Part shown: positions 1-8,995 of the stretch, piece by piece
How the letters are laid out: the number at the start of each line of letters is the position of its first letter
How positions within the stretch are numbered: the stretch's first letter is position 1
Source: Haliea sp.
GTDB taxonomy: Bacteria > Pseudomonadota > Gammaproteobacteria > Pseudomonadales > Halieaceae
Assembly (NCBI GenBank): GCA_016704305.1
Contig: JADJAL010000017.1
Coordinates: forward strand, 62,001 to 126,000
Reading direction: 5' to 3'
DNA length: 64,000 nucleotides
Notes under the pieces: generated by a model
The model's input: the letters and a program-made list of their open reading frames with translations, nothing else
Told to the model about the DNA's origin: nothing
Database searches by the model: none
Made by a program: the position numbers and the translations under genes

Positions 1-1
1 G

Positions 2-328
2 CGCCAGTACGACATCGCGGCGGAACAGTTGCTGGCCACGATAGCTGTTCCCAATATCGACAATTCCGCGTGGCTGGAAGACGGGCGCTTGCTACTCGCC
101 TCCCATACCTCGCCGATGACGATGCTACCCTGCTTCGGCCTGACGCAGGGAAGTTGCGGCGCACCGTATGAACTGGTGGCGGTGGATACCCGCTCAGGAA
201 CTACAGAGGTCATATTTGGCGCGCCCAAAGGCGGGCCTTTTGGTCCGGCAACGGTTGCCGTGGAGTACCAGGGAAAATTGTACGCGGGCTCCTTCTCAGG
301 TGATCGAATGGCGCAGATCGCGCGGTAA
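2..328 (+). CDS. C-terminal fragment of a probable beta-propeller (SMP-30-like) protein
   Basis: The reading frame is open from base 2 and ends at a TAA, giving the last 108 residues of a longer protein whose start lies outside the window. The visible part alternates short beta-rich segments such as SAWLEDGRLLLASH and KLYAGSFSGDRM, typical of the last blades of SMP-30/gluconolactonase or strictosidine-synthase-like propellers. Two cysteines (PCFGLTQGSC) may form a disulfide, which would suit a periplasmic enzyme. The family call is an inference from blade-like texture; no catalytic residues can be assigned. It is followed by 267 bp before the OmpA gene, so it is probably the last gene of its transcription unit. 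Confidence 0.55.
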   Translation, partial: RQYDIAAEQLLATIAVPNIDNSAWLEDGRLLLASHTSPMTMLPCFGLTQGSCGAPYELVAVDTRSGTTEVIFGAPKGGPFGPATVAVEYQGKLYAGSFSGDRMAQIAR

Positions 329-520
329 ACAATCAAGCTCTGCCGGTGTTCTGGTGCTGACCGTCGACGCAAGTAAACACTGGGGTGCTAGCGTCACTAT
401 GTGATCACCGGCAGCATCCCCCCCAGACCTATAAAACTGCCCGAATTTCCGCTTGCATCAATGGGTATGCGGGATTACGGTGGGCGCATCCTGAAAATAG
501 CGGGGTTCGGGAGGCTCTCA

Positions 521-550
521 TTGACTGTTCCGCAACCGCAAAAAAAATAC
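521..550 (+). promoter_or_regulatory. possible sigma70 promoter for the OmpA gene
   Basis: TTGACT at 521-526 resembles a -35 box and AAATAC at 545-550 could serve as the -10 with an 18-bp spacer. The -10 match is weak. It is the best candidate in the 267 bp between the propeller fragment and the OmpA gene, and an A-rich tract (541-547) lies between the boxes. Confidence 0.25.
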
Positions 551-595
551 GCAACAAGGTTAAATAAATAGCAATTCGCGCAAAGGAGTATGTGT

Positions 596-1654
596 ATGAC
601 CTATTTCAAGAAAGCATGTGCGGCGACAATGCTGGCACCGGCCCTTTTAGTTGGATCAGCTTTCGCAGCCGAGCCCGGGTTTTATCTCGGCGCCAGCGGT
701 GGCCAATCCTTCATCAATGAGGAATATAACAACAACATTGACATTGACGATGATGCGACCGGTTGGAAGGCATATCTCGGTTATCAATTCATACCCTGGT
801 TGGGCGTGGAAGCCGGCTACGTCGATTTCGGCGAGTACTCTAGCAATAATTTGTTCCAGGGTACGAATTTCGATGCTGACGTAGAAGCATCTGCCTGGGA
901 GGGCTTCCTTGTCGGCACTTTGCCAATAGGGCCAGTCGATTTATTTGCCAAAGTGGGTGCGGCCGACTTGCAAGCAGAAGTCGATACAAAGAACTTTGGC
1001 ACAGAACAGGATAACGACACGCAGTTGGCCTACGGCGTAGGCGCAGCATACAACTTCGGTGACGGTCACTGGGGATTGCGCGTGGAGGCCGAAGGCTACG
1101 ACGACAACGAGGTCGACGACTTTTACTTCGTGTCTGCGGGTATCACCTATCGGTTCTTCACCAAAGCTGCTCCTGTAGCTGCCGCACCAGTGGCTGCCGC
1201 GCCCGAGGCGTGTCCAGACGGTGACAAGGACGGCGTCTGCGACGCGGTTGACCAGTGCCCGGATACCAAACCCGGCACGCGCGTTGGCTCTATCGGTTGC
1301 GATTGCGATTTCACCCTGTCGCTGCAGTTCGCGTTTGACTCGGCCAAGTTGACGGCTACGGATATCGCGCAGCTTGATAAGCTCGTGCCTGTCCTGAGCG
1401 ACCCGAACGCCGGCTTTATCGGTGGCGTGATTGAGGGCCATACCGATAGCGTTGGTACCGAAGAGTACAACATGGGCCTGTCGAAACGACGCGCTGAATC
1501 GGTAGCCAGCTACCTGCAATCACAGGGCGTGAATCTGGGTAATCGTTTCGCGACCGAAGCGTTTGGAGAATCCAAACCGATTGCGAGCAACGATACTGCG
1601 GAAGGTCGTGCCGAGAACCGTCGCGTCGTGATCCGCCGCACCGACTGCAAATAA
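596..1654 (+). CDS. OmpA family outer-membrane protein
   Basis: Outer-membrane beta-barrel tied to peptidoglycan. A signal peptide (MTYFKKACAATMLAPALL, cleaved near AFA|AEP) is followed by an 8-strand-type barrel (about residues 25-185), an Ala/Pro hinge, a thrombospondin-3-like calcium motif (DGDKDGVCDAVDQCPDT) and a C-terminal OmpA domain (about 240-350). That domain carries GHTDSVGTEEYN and KRRAESV, the peptidoglycan-contacting Asp/Arg region. Start choice: AAGGAG at 583-588 sits 7 nt before ATG 596 but only 1 nt before ATG 590, so 596 is preferred, giving 352 residues. It stands alone, with a strong terminator directly after it. Confidence 0.95.
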   Translation: MTYFKKACAATMLAPALLVGSAFAAEPGFYLGASGGQSFINEEYNNNIDIDDDATGWKAYLGYQFIPWLGVEAGYVDFGEYSSNNLFQGTNFDADVEASAWEGFLVGTLPIGPVDLFAKVGAADLQAEVDTKNFGTEQDNDTQLAYGVGAAYNFGDGHWGLRVEAEGYDDNEVDDFYFVSAGITYRFFTKAAPVAAAPVAAAPEACPDGDKDGVCDAVDQCPDTKPGTRVGSIGCDCDFTLSLQFAFDSAKLTATDIAQLDKLVPVLSDPNAGFIGGVIEGHTDSVGTEEYNMGLSKRRAESVASYLQSQGVNLGNRFATEAFGESKPIASNDTAEGRAENRRVVIRRTDCK

Positions 1655-1678
1655 CACAGTCGTTCTGGTAGTCATGGA

Positions 1679-1710
1679 AACCCGCGGGAGAAATCCCGCG
1701 GGTTTTTTTA
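1679..1710 (+). terminator. Rho-independent terminator after the OmpA gene
   Basis: Perfect GC-rich stem CCCGCGGG (1681-1688) / CCCGCGGG (1695-1702, self-complementary) with loop AGAAAT, flanked by AA and followed by seven T residues (1703-1709). Textbook intrinsic terminator. Confidence 0.93.
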
Positions 1711-1802
1711 TTGGGGCCGAAATGGCGCTCGCGCCAGCGAGTAGCGCTATGGTGCTGGCTGGCCTCGCGCTGCTGGCCGAGGCCGTCCCCTGATACACCG
1801 TG

Positions 1803-2522
1803 TCAGGCGGGAAAAACCAGCGGGTTGAGTTTGTCGAACGACTCCTGCATCAGCCTGTTCCACGAATGGCGCAGTTCGCGCAGGTAGTTGTCCTCTTCCT
1901 CAAATACCAGGTAACGTCCCGGTTGCAACGACCCTTGATCCAGCAGATAAAGTTCGATGGGTGGCCCGACCATCAGGTTGCTGCGGATGGTTGCCTCCAT
2001 GGACACCAGTCCACACAGGGCGGCGCGCTCCAGTGGAGTGGTCGGTTTGATGACGCGGTCGAGTATCGGTTTGCCGTATTTTGTTTCACCGATCTGCAGA
2101 AACGGCACCTGCGACGAACTGGCGATAAAATTGCCCTGCGGATAGATCATGTACAGGCCATTGCCCGCCCCAGAAATTTCACCGCCCAGCAGGAACGTGG
2201 TTTCAAAAATTGCGCCGCCGCCGGTATTCTGCTGCTGGCACTCGACATTGACGCGGCCGATGTACTCCGAGGCTTCGTTCATATCCCGAACCGTCAGCAG
2301 GCTCTGCGGCGCATTGTCCCTGGCGTCCCGTTCCAGCGTGGCGATGACCGCCTGTGTCGTCGCCAGGTTGCCGGCGCTGCACAGGACGAACTGGCGCTCG
2401 CCAGGTACGCCGAATTTCCACATCTTGCTGTAGCTGCTGATGTTATCGACACCAGCGCTGGTGCGGGAATCCGATACCATCGCAATTCCCTGGTCCACCT
2501 TGATTCCCAGACAATAGGTCAC
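1803..2522 (-). CDS. Anbu (ancestral beta-subunit) proteasome-type protease
   Basis: HslV/20S-related N-terminal-nucleophile protease of the Anbu family (COG3484), about the usual family length (239 residues). The start is set by AGGAG followed 7 nt later by GTG at 2522; the product then begins Met-Thr-Tyr-Cys-Leu-Gly, so removal of Met exposes the Thr nucleophile. The conserved SDSRTSAGVD and YSKMWKF segments hold the expected catalytic Asp and Lys. Known Anbu genes usually sit in an operon with a transglutaminase-like protein, an alpha-E protein and a circularly permuted ATP-grasp protein. None of these is visible here, so the gene appears isolated. Confidence 0.9.
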   Translation of the reverse strand: MTYCLGIKVDQGIAMVSDSRTSAGVDNISSYSKMWKFGVPGERQFVLCSAGNLATTQAVIATLERDARDNAPQSLLTVRDMNEASEYIGRVNVECQQQNTGGGAIFETTFLLGGEISGAGNGLYMIYPQGNFIASSSQVPFLQIGETKYGKPILDRVIKPTTPLERAALCGLVSMEATIRSNLMVGPPIELYLLDQGSLQPGRYLVFEEEDNYLRELRHSWNRLMQESFDKLNPLVFPA

Positions 2523-2781
2523 CCGAAACTCCTGATAAACATTGCCGATTGCGTGCAACAGCCGAGTGCAAAACCGGCATGCATGTTAGCAGCAACCTCA
2601 AAGGCAACGCCAATCGGAGTGATCACCGCATGCCGATGGCGATGATACACTCAAGCGCAACAGGGCGACGCAGTGGTTGGGACGGCTGCCTGACACGGGG
2701 TCCACAAGAATTGCGGCTCATGACATTCCCACCAATGGCGTGCTCGATTCCGAATCCAGATGACCTGCAGCGGACCGTAAC

Positions 2782-3384
2782 TTGTTCTCGATAAAACCCA
2801 CAGCGCCAGCGAGCTATTGCTATGTTGGATTTGCACTTCTGATGTTCGTTTTGGGCATTTATGGTGACGTACTGAATCCCGTATTGCGTTATCAACGCGC
2901 TGACGTTTCAGCGGGGCAATGGTGGCGCATAGCTAGCAGCTCCATCGTTCACCTGGGTGTATACCATATGCTGGTCAACCAACTGGGCTTGTTGCTCTGG
3001 CAGGTCCTTTTTGGTTGGCGTTACAGTGCCGCCCTGTGGTTTACGCTCGTGCTCTCCACCAGTATCGCCGGTGGGGTGATGCTGCATTTAATGTCGTCGC
3101 CACTTGAATTTTACGCCGGCTTCTCGGGAGTCCTTCACGGGTTGATAGCGTTTTCGGCATTACACGATTCCCGTCGCGGCAGGTTCAATTTTTTTATTTT
3201 TCTGGGACTTTGGGCCAAAGTCCTCTACGAGCAAATGCCGGCTCATGGCGCCCATTTTCTGGAGGCGCATATGCATGCTCCGGTGATCGTGGATGCTCAC
3301 CTCTATGGTGCAATCTATGGCACGGGATTGGCGCTGACCATCGCCGTTTATCGGCGTCTAAAAGGCGAGTTTGTCGCAGGTTGA
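2782..3384 (+). CDS. rrtA: rhombosortase (rhomboid-family intramembrane serine protease)
   Basis: Small polytopic membrane protein (200 aa) with the rhomboid catalytic pair: Ser115 in GFSGVLHG and His173 in DAHLYG, plus the HLGVYHMLVN segment typical of TM2. Length and motifs fit rhombosortase, which processes proteins with a GlyGly-CTERM tail. The gene points tail-to-tail at 3393-4085, whose product carries such a tail, 8 bp away. An in-frame TGA at 2761 leaves TTG 2782 as the only plausible start before the first membrane segment. The ribosome site is weak, so the start is uncertain. Confidence 0.88.
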   Translation: MFSIKPTAPASYCYVGFALLMFVLGIYGDVLNPVLRYQRADVSAGQWWRIASSSIVHLGVYHMLVNQLGLLLWQVLFGWRYSAALWFTLVLSTSIAGGVMLHLMSSPLEFYAGFSGVLHGLIAFSALHDSRRGRFNFFIFLGLWAKVLYEQMPAHGAHFLEAHMHAPVIVDAHLYGAIYGTGLALTIAVYRRLKGEFVAG

Positions 3385-3392
3385 GCGTAAAA

Positions 3393-4085
3393 TCAGTGGC
3401 GGTTCCGGCTGGCAGCGGCGCCGATGAGGACCAGCAGGCTGATCCAGTCCAATGCACCGCCACCGCCACCGCCACCGCTACTGCTATCGCTACTGCCACC
3501 GCCACCACTCGCGGTTGCATAGAGTGACGCCACCCCATTGATGTCATCCGCAGTCAATGATTCCACATTGCCATCGGTGGGATGCATTATCGGTCGCCCG
3601 CGTGACTCATGGCCAAGTCCGAGGGCATGTCCCAGCTCATGTAGCGCTACCCGGCGAAAATCAAACACAAAACCCTGTTGTGGGCCCGAATACACATTCC
3701 AGGCCAGATACTGGTTAAACAGGATGCTCGTCTGTTCAATGGTGTCACCGGAGAAATAGATCTGGGTTACAGCCAACGTGCTGTCGCCCCAGGACTCGCC
3801 GCACGCTGTCGTTGAAAAGGCCACTCCGTTAATGGCAGAGGATACATTCGGATCAACGCAAGGATCACCAAACTCCCGAATTATACGAAACTCGAAAACG
3901 GATTTTTCGCTCCATTCATACATGGCATCTTCAAACGCCCTGTTCCACAACCCGTCGGCACCGGGAATGTCGACCTGGAAAACCGTTCGGCGTTCTGGCC
4001 ATCGCGTTCCATCGTAAACGTAAGCCACGCCGGATAGCGTGAGCAGCGACAGACACAACACGGTTATAAACTTCACGGATCTCAT
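3393..4085 (-). CDS. matrixin-like zinc metalloprotease with GlyGly-CTERM tail
   Basis: Secreted M10-type protease of 230 aa. It has a signal peptide, a catalytic HELGHALGLGHE (zinc ligands His149, His153, His159) and two cysteines likely to pair. The C-terminus is a Ser/Gly run ending in seven Gly, then one hydrophobic helix (LDWISLLVLIGAAA) and basic residues SRNRH. This is the GlyGly-CTERM layout: low-complexity spacer, membrane helix, positive end. The neighbouring rhombosortase is the likely processing enzyme. GGAG 8 nt upstream supports ATG 4085 over GTG 4094. The gene lies 112 bp downstream of the 4198-4857 gene on the same strand and probably shares its transcript. Confidence 0.9.
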   Translation of the reverse strand: MRSVKFITVLCLSLLTLSGVAYVYDGTRWPERRTVFQVDIPGADGLWNRAFEDAMYEWSEKSVFEFRIIREFGDPCVDPNVSSAINGVAFSTTACGESWGDSTLAVTQIYFSGDTIEQTSILFNQYLAWNVYSGPQQGFVFDFRRVALHELGHALGLGHESRGRPIMHPTDGNVESLTADDINGVASLYATASGGGGSSDSSSGGGGGGGALDWISLLVLIGAAASRNRH

Positions 4086-4197
4086 ATGCCGCACTCCATT
4101 TGCGAGCTGACGTATACGCTTGCCAAATCAATAAGCCACTTTTTGCTTCCTGCACGACACCAGATGTTGGCATCGCTTGTCCAATAGGCGCCTCAAA

Positions 4198-4857
4198 TTA
4201 TTCGCTGACATTATCAACAATCATTTTTTTGAACGCTTGCGCGCTTATGGGTTGAATGTCCGGGGATTTCCACGGGGCAATTTCAAGGCCAGTCGCGGAA
4301 GCCGTGCCCGGCACGACTTTAAATTCGGATGACGCATCCTGTCGCGTGGATGAGTCGCCCGGTTGCACGGACAGTACAGCCATGCCTTCGGACGTGAATA
4401 TCCCCGTATGGCCTTCTTCATCCGTGCGCTCTACGAAATGCCCCTGGCTCCAGCCCAACAGCGGGTTTATCTGCCGTTCCAGAAAAGACTCGACGAAGAA
4501 AATTCCAACCTGTCCCACCTCCGGGTAGACCATGTCACCGACGGACAATTGCCGGTCCCCGATTTTTCCGCCGGCGAATCGCAATTCAATTTCAGGCGCT
4601 ATCTTCGGCCCCTTCAGGTGGTCCAGGACTTCAAACCGGATGTAAGTTGCAAAGCCTGCGCGGGAATCGTCATAGCGCGTCTCGGAGGCAATAACACGAC
4701 CCTCGAAGATAAGCTGTGCTTTGTCGCACAGCTCCTCAAAGGTGAACTGTTTGACCGACGAGGCAAAACTCATTGACGTTGCCGCAGAGAGCATAAGCCA
4801 TGCCACGGCCTTGCAAATCCAACGAGGCGCATGACACAAGTGGTGGCTGGCAGTCAT
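4198..4857 (-). CDS. secreted protein of unknown function, partner of the matrixin gene
   Basis: Exported protein of 219 aa with a signal peptide ending near SMSFASS. After it come a single Cys (EELCDKAQ) and a beta-rich body with motifs such as FEGRVIASET and FRFEVL-type strands (YIRFEVLDHLKG). I do not recognise a named domain. Similar small exported proteins are known beside matrixin genes in marine gammaproteobacteria, and a role alongside the protease (inhibitor, chaperone or co-substrate) is only inference. AAGGA 7 nt before ATG 4857 sets the start; the ATG-like codon at 4881 has no such site. Confidence 0.75.
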   Translation of the reverse strand: MTASHHLCHAPRWICKAVAWLMLSAATSMSFASSVKQFTFEELCDKAQLIFEGRVIASETRYDDSRAGFATYIRFEVLDHLKGPKIAPEIELRFAGGKIGDRQLSVGDMVYPEVGQVGIFFVESFLERQINPLLGWSQGHFVERTDEEGHTGIFTSEGMAVLSVQPGDSSTRQDASSEFKVVPGTASATGLEIAPWKSPDIQPISAQAFKKMIVDNVSE

Positions 4858-5221
4858 AATCGATTCCTTCGGAGAACGCACTGATACAGGGTCGGAGAAT
4901 TTACATCACATTCCAGTTAAGACCACAGAGCCGGATAGGTAAATAAGCCAACGCTTAGGCAGGTTTACGGGTGGGGGATGTTTTTCCCCGCACCCCGCCC
5001 GCGGCTCCACCACGGGTCGTGATTGGGCATTTCGCGCGCTATGGCGCGGCGAGTAATCCACCGGCCAATCAATATCGCGAAGTGCCCGGGCCTGGTCACA
5101 CTGGCCAGACCGGGGTGACTTCCCTGTATAGTTAGCCGCTGGCAAGATGCCAGCGTTTACCGAGATACGACCACCCAAACAATCATCCAGACAATCACCA
5201 AGCAATCACCGGAGCCATTCT
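4858..5221. other. intergenic region, divergent promoters expected
   Basis: 364 bp between two divergent genes. I see no open frame with coding character, only a small hairpin CTGGCAAGATGCCAG near 5140. Both promoters should lie here, but no convincing boxes can be assigned by eye. Confidence 0.5.
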
Positions 5222-6106
5222 ATGACCGAGCCAACGACGTATGTACCCCCCAAAGTGTGGCAATGGAACCCCGATAGTGGGCAGGCCTTCGGCAATATCA
5301 ACCGGCCGACCGCAGGGGCGCAGCAGGAGAAGGCGCTGCCGGTCGGCAAGCACCCACTGCAACTCTACTCCCTGGGTACACCCAACGGGGTGAAGGTCAC
5401 CATCATGCTGGAAGAGCTGCTGGCCAATGGCCATGCAGGTGCCGAGTATGATGCCTGGCTGATCAATATCATGGACGGCTCCCAGTTCGGCAGTGGTTTT
5501 GTCAGCGCGAACCCCAACTCGAAAATCCCGGCCCTGATGGACCACAGCACGCCCCAACCCACCCGTGTGTTTGAATCGGGCGCCATCCTGCTGTACCTCG
5601 CCGAGAAGTTTGGTGACTTTGTGCCCACTGACCCCTCGGCCCGCGCGGAGTGTTTGTCCTGGTTGTTCTGGCAGATGGGGGCGACACCGCTGCTCGGCGG
5701 TGGCTTTGGCCATTTCTACGCGTATGCGCCGATTAAAATCCAGTACGCGATCGACCGCTATACGCTGGAAGCCAAGCGCCAACTGGACGTGCTGGACAAG
5801 AACCTGGCGCAGCGACAATACATCTGTGGCGACGAGTACACCATCGCCGATATGGCCATCTGGCCCTGGTATGGCGCGGTGGTGCGCAACCTGGCCTATG
5901 GTGCGGCGGAGTTCCTCGAGGCGCATACGTATGCGCACCTGAATCGCTGGATTGATGAAGTCGGGCAACGCCCGGCGGTGAAGCGCGGCCAGATGGTGAA
6001 TCGACCCTTCGGCGACAAATCCAAACAACTGTGGGAACGGCACGATGCCAGTGACTTTGAGCTGCGCACGCAGGACATTCTCGACCCCGATCCGCAACCG
6101 TCCTGA
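5222..6106 (+). CDS. yghU: YghU-type glutathione S-transferase / disulfide-bond oxidoreductase
   Basis: Cytosolic Nu-class GST-like enzyme that reduces disulfides with glutathione. It has the family N-terminus (TYVPPKVWQWN and FGNINRPTAG), a thioredoxin-like domain with the TPNGVKVTIMLEEL loop (about 55-75) and NPNSKIPALMD (cis-Pro), ESGAILLYLAEK, then an all-alpha C-terminal domain with GDEYTIADMAIWPW. Length 294 aa matches E. coli YghU closely. GGAG 7 nt before ATG 5222 fixes the start and rules out ATG 5147. Monocistronic by context. Confidence 0.95.
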   Translation: MTEPTTYVPPKVWQWNPDSGQAFGNINRPTAGAQQEKALPVGKHPLQLYSLGTPNGVKVTIMLEELLANGHAGAEYDAWLINIMDGSQFGSGFVSANPNSKIPALMDHSTPQPTRVFESGAILLYLAEKFGDFVPTDPSARAECLSWLFWQMGATPLLGGGFGHFYAYAPIKIQYAIDRYTLEAKRQLDVLDKNLAQRQYICGDEYTIADMAIWPWYGAVVRNLAYGAAEFLEAHTYAHLNRWIDEVGQRPAVKRGQMVNRPFGDKSKQLWERHDASDFELRTQDILDPDPQPS

Positions 6107-6271
6107 GTCGGCTTTTACCCCCTGCTGAGGCATAGCAACTTTTAGCGATTGCCTGATAACTGCTCGTCGCCGCACCACATTGCGTACCCTTTTGGTGCGG
6201 ATTGCAGTAAGGTTGGCCCCTATAACAAGATGACCAAACAATAACGACACACACGTCCGCAGGAGTTCGCC

Positions 6272-8902
6272 ATGCCAGACCCCAATCCTTTCAACCAAAA
6301 ATTTGCTGCCAGGACGTTGCTCGTCTCCGCACTTGTCAGCGCACTTTTCCTGACAGGCTGTTCAAATGGCTCCAACAGTTCGGGTGCTCAGGGGGAGCCT
6401 GTAGATCCGCCGCCCCCTCCACCACCACCGCCACCTCCGGTGTTGCTGGATCGGGCCCACTACATCCTGCCGCCCGGTAACTTCGGCGGATTCCCCAACA
6501 CCACCCCCAACTCCTTCGACCAGCTGCCGCTGTATGACGGATTGACGCCGTTGCGCGGCGCTGTGACTGACGCCGATATCGAAAGCCTCTTTCTGCCGGA
6601 GGACTTCAAGCCCATTGGCGAAACGCGCGAGGAAGCCACCGGGCGCCCCGGCACGACCATCCTGTATGACGAATTTGGCATCGCGCATATCACCGGGCAG
6701 ACACCCGACGATTTGTCTTTCGGTGCTGGCTGGGTAACCGCCCGCGACAGAAGTCTACTGGTGTCGCTGGGCCGCGGTCCGGCCCGGGTGGCGGTGGCAG
6801 ATGTCCCCGGCATCAACGCGTTTGGACTGGTGACCAGCGCGCAGGAATTCATACCCAGCGCGGCCACAGAGCAACTGGTGACGGACCAGGTTGAGCTAAT
6901 CAAACAGGTTTACGGCGAGGTGGGCGAGCAAATCATCGCGGATGCACAGGCCTACGTCGATGGCTACAACGCCTATCTGGACAGCCAGGGCGATAACCCG
7001 AATCCGTTCACCGTCAACGATGTGGTCGCCACGGCCGCGTTCATCGGCTCGATATTCGGCGCCGGCGGCGGCGGCGAGGCCTCCAACGCGGAGTTTCTTT
7101 CGACGCTGATAGACACGCTTGGAGATGGCCCGGGGCAGCAGGCCTGGGAAGACGTGATGGTGTTCAACGACCCGGAAGCGCCTACCACGATCGATGACCG
7201 TTTCGAGTACGGCCCGATGACCGGCGGTGCGGTTACCGGTTCAGCCGTGATCGACCAGGGCTCCATCATTTCGCTTGATCCTCGCGCCCCCGTGATGCCG
7301 GTTGCGTTCGATACCAGCATCCCCCTGGCAAAAGAGCCATCACCGTTGCAATTGGCAGCGTATTTTTCAGCCACGGTTGCGCAGGGCTTCGGTGCTGGCG
7401 ATGGCGTGCTGGTTCCGGCGGCAGACGCACCGATCAGGCGCAGGGCGTCCAATTTCCTGATCGTTGATTCCACGAAGTCCGTCAACGACACCAATATGGC
7501 GGTGATGGGCCCGCAGTTGGGTTACTACTACCCTGAGATTGTCATGCAGATCCACTTAAGCGCACCCGGCATCGAGGCGCAGGGCGCCGCCGTGCCGGGC
7601 CTTGCGATGTACCTGCTGCTCGGGCGGACCAGGGATTACTCCTGGAGCCTCACCTCGGCCAGCCAGGATGTGCGCGATGTCTTCGTCGAAGAATTGTGTA
7701 CCACGGATGAGTCCGAGCCCACCCGCGACTCCGATCACTATATGTTCGAGGGGGAGTGCATCCCGTTTGAGATATTCAATGCCGGAACACTCAATGGCGT
7801 CCCGCTGATTTACCCGCAGTCCGTCCATGGGCCGATGATCGGCACCGCAACCTCCAATGGCATGCCCGTGGCGCTGACGCGCAAGCGCTCAACGTTCGGG
7901 CGCGATGGCCTGAATCTGGCTGCACTGAAGGCCATGACCGAGGGCGAGGCAAGCACCCCGGAGAAGTTCTGGGAATCCGCCAACAAGTTCGGCTTTACGT
8001 TTAACTGGGGGTACATGTCGCGCAGCAATATCGCGTACTTCGCCTCTGGTTACCTCCCGGTGCGCGCACCGGGCCTGGATCGCCGGCTGCCCACCTGGGG
8101 TACAGGCGAATATGAATGGCAGGGTTTCCTGAGCCAGGCAGAGCACCCGCACGCTGCAGACGGGCCGTCCGGGCGCCTGCTCAACTGGAACAACCAGTCG
8201 GCGCCGGGCTTCATGCACGGCGATGACGAGCCCTACGGATCGATACACCGGGTCCAGTTGTTCGACCAGTTTCCCGACAAGGTCGATCTGGCTGGCGTGG
8301 TGGGCGTGATGAACCGCTCGGCGACCGAGGACGTCCTCTCGCCGGCATGGCCTGCGGTGAGCGAAGTGCTGCGCGGCTCCGAGGCTCCCACGCCGCTGGC
8401 GGCTGAGGTCGTGGACATCCTCGACGCGTGGGTGGCGATGGACGCGCCGCGACTGGATGCCGACGAGGACGGTTACTTTGATGAAGCTGGCCCAGCGATC
8501 ATGGACGCGCTGTTCAAACCGCTGGCGCAGGAAGTGATGCGCCCGGTATTCGGCAGTGCGCTCTCGGCGCTGGATCGCGAGGTGGGCCTGAGCAGCAGCA
8601 TAGGCGCGAGCCTGGTCGACAAGGATTTACGCACCCTTCTCGGTAAACCCGTCGAAGGGCCGTACAACCTGAGTTACTGCGGCGGCGGTGATCTGGAAAC
8701 GTGCCGGGAATCGCTGTGGCAGGTTGTCGACATGGTTGCCCAGGATCTGGCTGCCGACCGGGGTGACGACCCCACCACCTGGCTGCGTGAAGGCTCTCGA
8801 CAAGGCTTTGCGCCGGGCCTGATTCCGAACACCTTCCGCTCGACCAATCGGCCGACGTTCCAGCAGGTGCTGGAATTCATACCGTCGGCTGACGCTGAGT
8901 AG
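6272..8902 (+). CDS. penicillin-acylase family lipoprotein (Ntn amidohydrolase)
   Basis: Large (876 aa) precursor of an autoprocessed N-terminal-nucleophile amidase, the fold of penicillin acylases and acyl-homoserine-lactone acylases. Residue Cys30 in the lipobox FLTGC predicts a lipid anchor, followed by a run of prolines (about 46-56). The A-chain part includes ILYDEFGIAHITGQT. Self-cleavage is expected before Ser393 in RRRASNFLIVDS, and the B-chain continues with the usual PEIVMQIHLSAPG and RDYSWSLTSAS blocks. The Ser is preceded by Ala rather than Gly, a common variation. CAGGAG 6 nt before ATG 6272 gives the start. The substrate cannot be told from sequence; quorum-signal or peptide amide cleavage are both possible. 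Confidence 0.9.
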   Translation: MPDPNPFNQKFAARTLLVSALVSALFLTGCSNGSNSSGAQGEPVDPPPPPPPPPPPVLLDRAHYILPPGNFGGFPNTTPNSFDQLPLYDGLTPLRGAVTDADIESLFLPEDFKPIGETREEATGRPGTTILYDEFGIAHITGQTPDDLSFGAGWVTARDRSLLVSLGRGPARVAVADVPGINAFGLVTSAQEFIPSAATEQLVTDQVELIKQVYGEVGEQIIADAQAYVDGYNAYLDSQGDNPNPFTVNDVVATAAFIGSIFGAGGGGEASNAEFLSTLIDTLGDGPGQQAWEDVMVFNDPEAPTTIDDRFEYGPMTGGAVTGSAVIDQGSIISLDPRAPVMPVAFDTSIPLAKEPSPLQLAAYFSATVAQGFGAGDGVLVPAADAPIRRRASNFLIVDSTKSVNDTNMAVMGPQLGYYYPEIVMQIHLSAPGIEAQGAAVPGLAMYLLLGRTRDYSWSLTSASQDVRDVFVEELCTTDESEPTRDSDHYMFEGECIPFEIFNAGTLNGVPLIYPQSVHGPMIGTATSNGMPVALTRKRSTFGRDGLNLAALKAMTEGEASTPEKFWESANKFGFTFNWGYMSRSNIAYFASGYLPVRAPGLDRRLPTWGTGEYEWQGFLSQAEHPHAADGPSGRLLNWNNQSAPGFMHGDDEPYGSIHRVQLFDQFPDKVDLAGVVGVMNRSATEDVLSPAWPAVSEVLRGSEAPTPLAAEVVDILDAWVAMDAPRLDADEDGYFDEAGPAIMDALFKPLAQEVMRPVFGSALSALDREVGLSSSIGASLVDKDLRTLLGKPVEGPYNLSYCGGGDLETCRESLWQVVDMVAQDLAADRGDDPTTWLREGSRQGFAPGLIPNTFRSTNRPTFQQVLEFIPSADAE

Positions 8903-8917
8903 ATCAGGCTGGATGAA

Positions 8918-8948
8918 GAAGACCAGCAGCGTCGCGCCGCTGGTCTTC
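8918..8948. terminator. possible bidirectional terminator hairpin
   Basis: Perfect 10-bp stem GAAGACCAGC / GCTGGTCTTC (8918-8927 with 8939-8948), between the convergent acylase and patatin genes. There is no T-tract, so termination is likely weak or Rho-assisted. Confidence 0.45.
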
Positions 8949-8995
8949 AGTTAACCGGGCGGCGGTCGAGTTTCAGGCCGCCGCTTTGGCCTGCG

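Noticed and set aside
385..567. Short open frame before the OmpA gene
   Set aside because: No ribosome site and no coding character; the region more likely holds the promoter.
3460..3515. CCGCCACCG-type repeats as a microsatellite or phase-variable tract
   Set aside because: They simply code the Gly/Ser run of the GlyGly-CTERM tail and keep codon variety.
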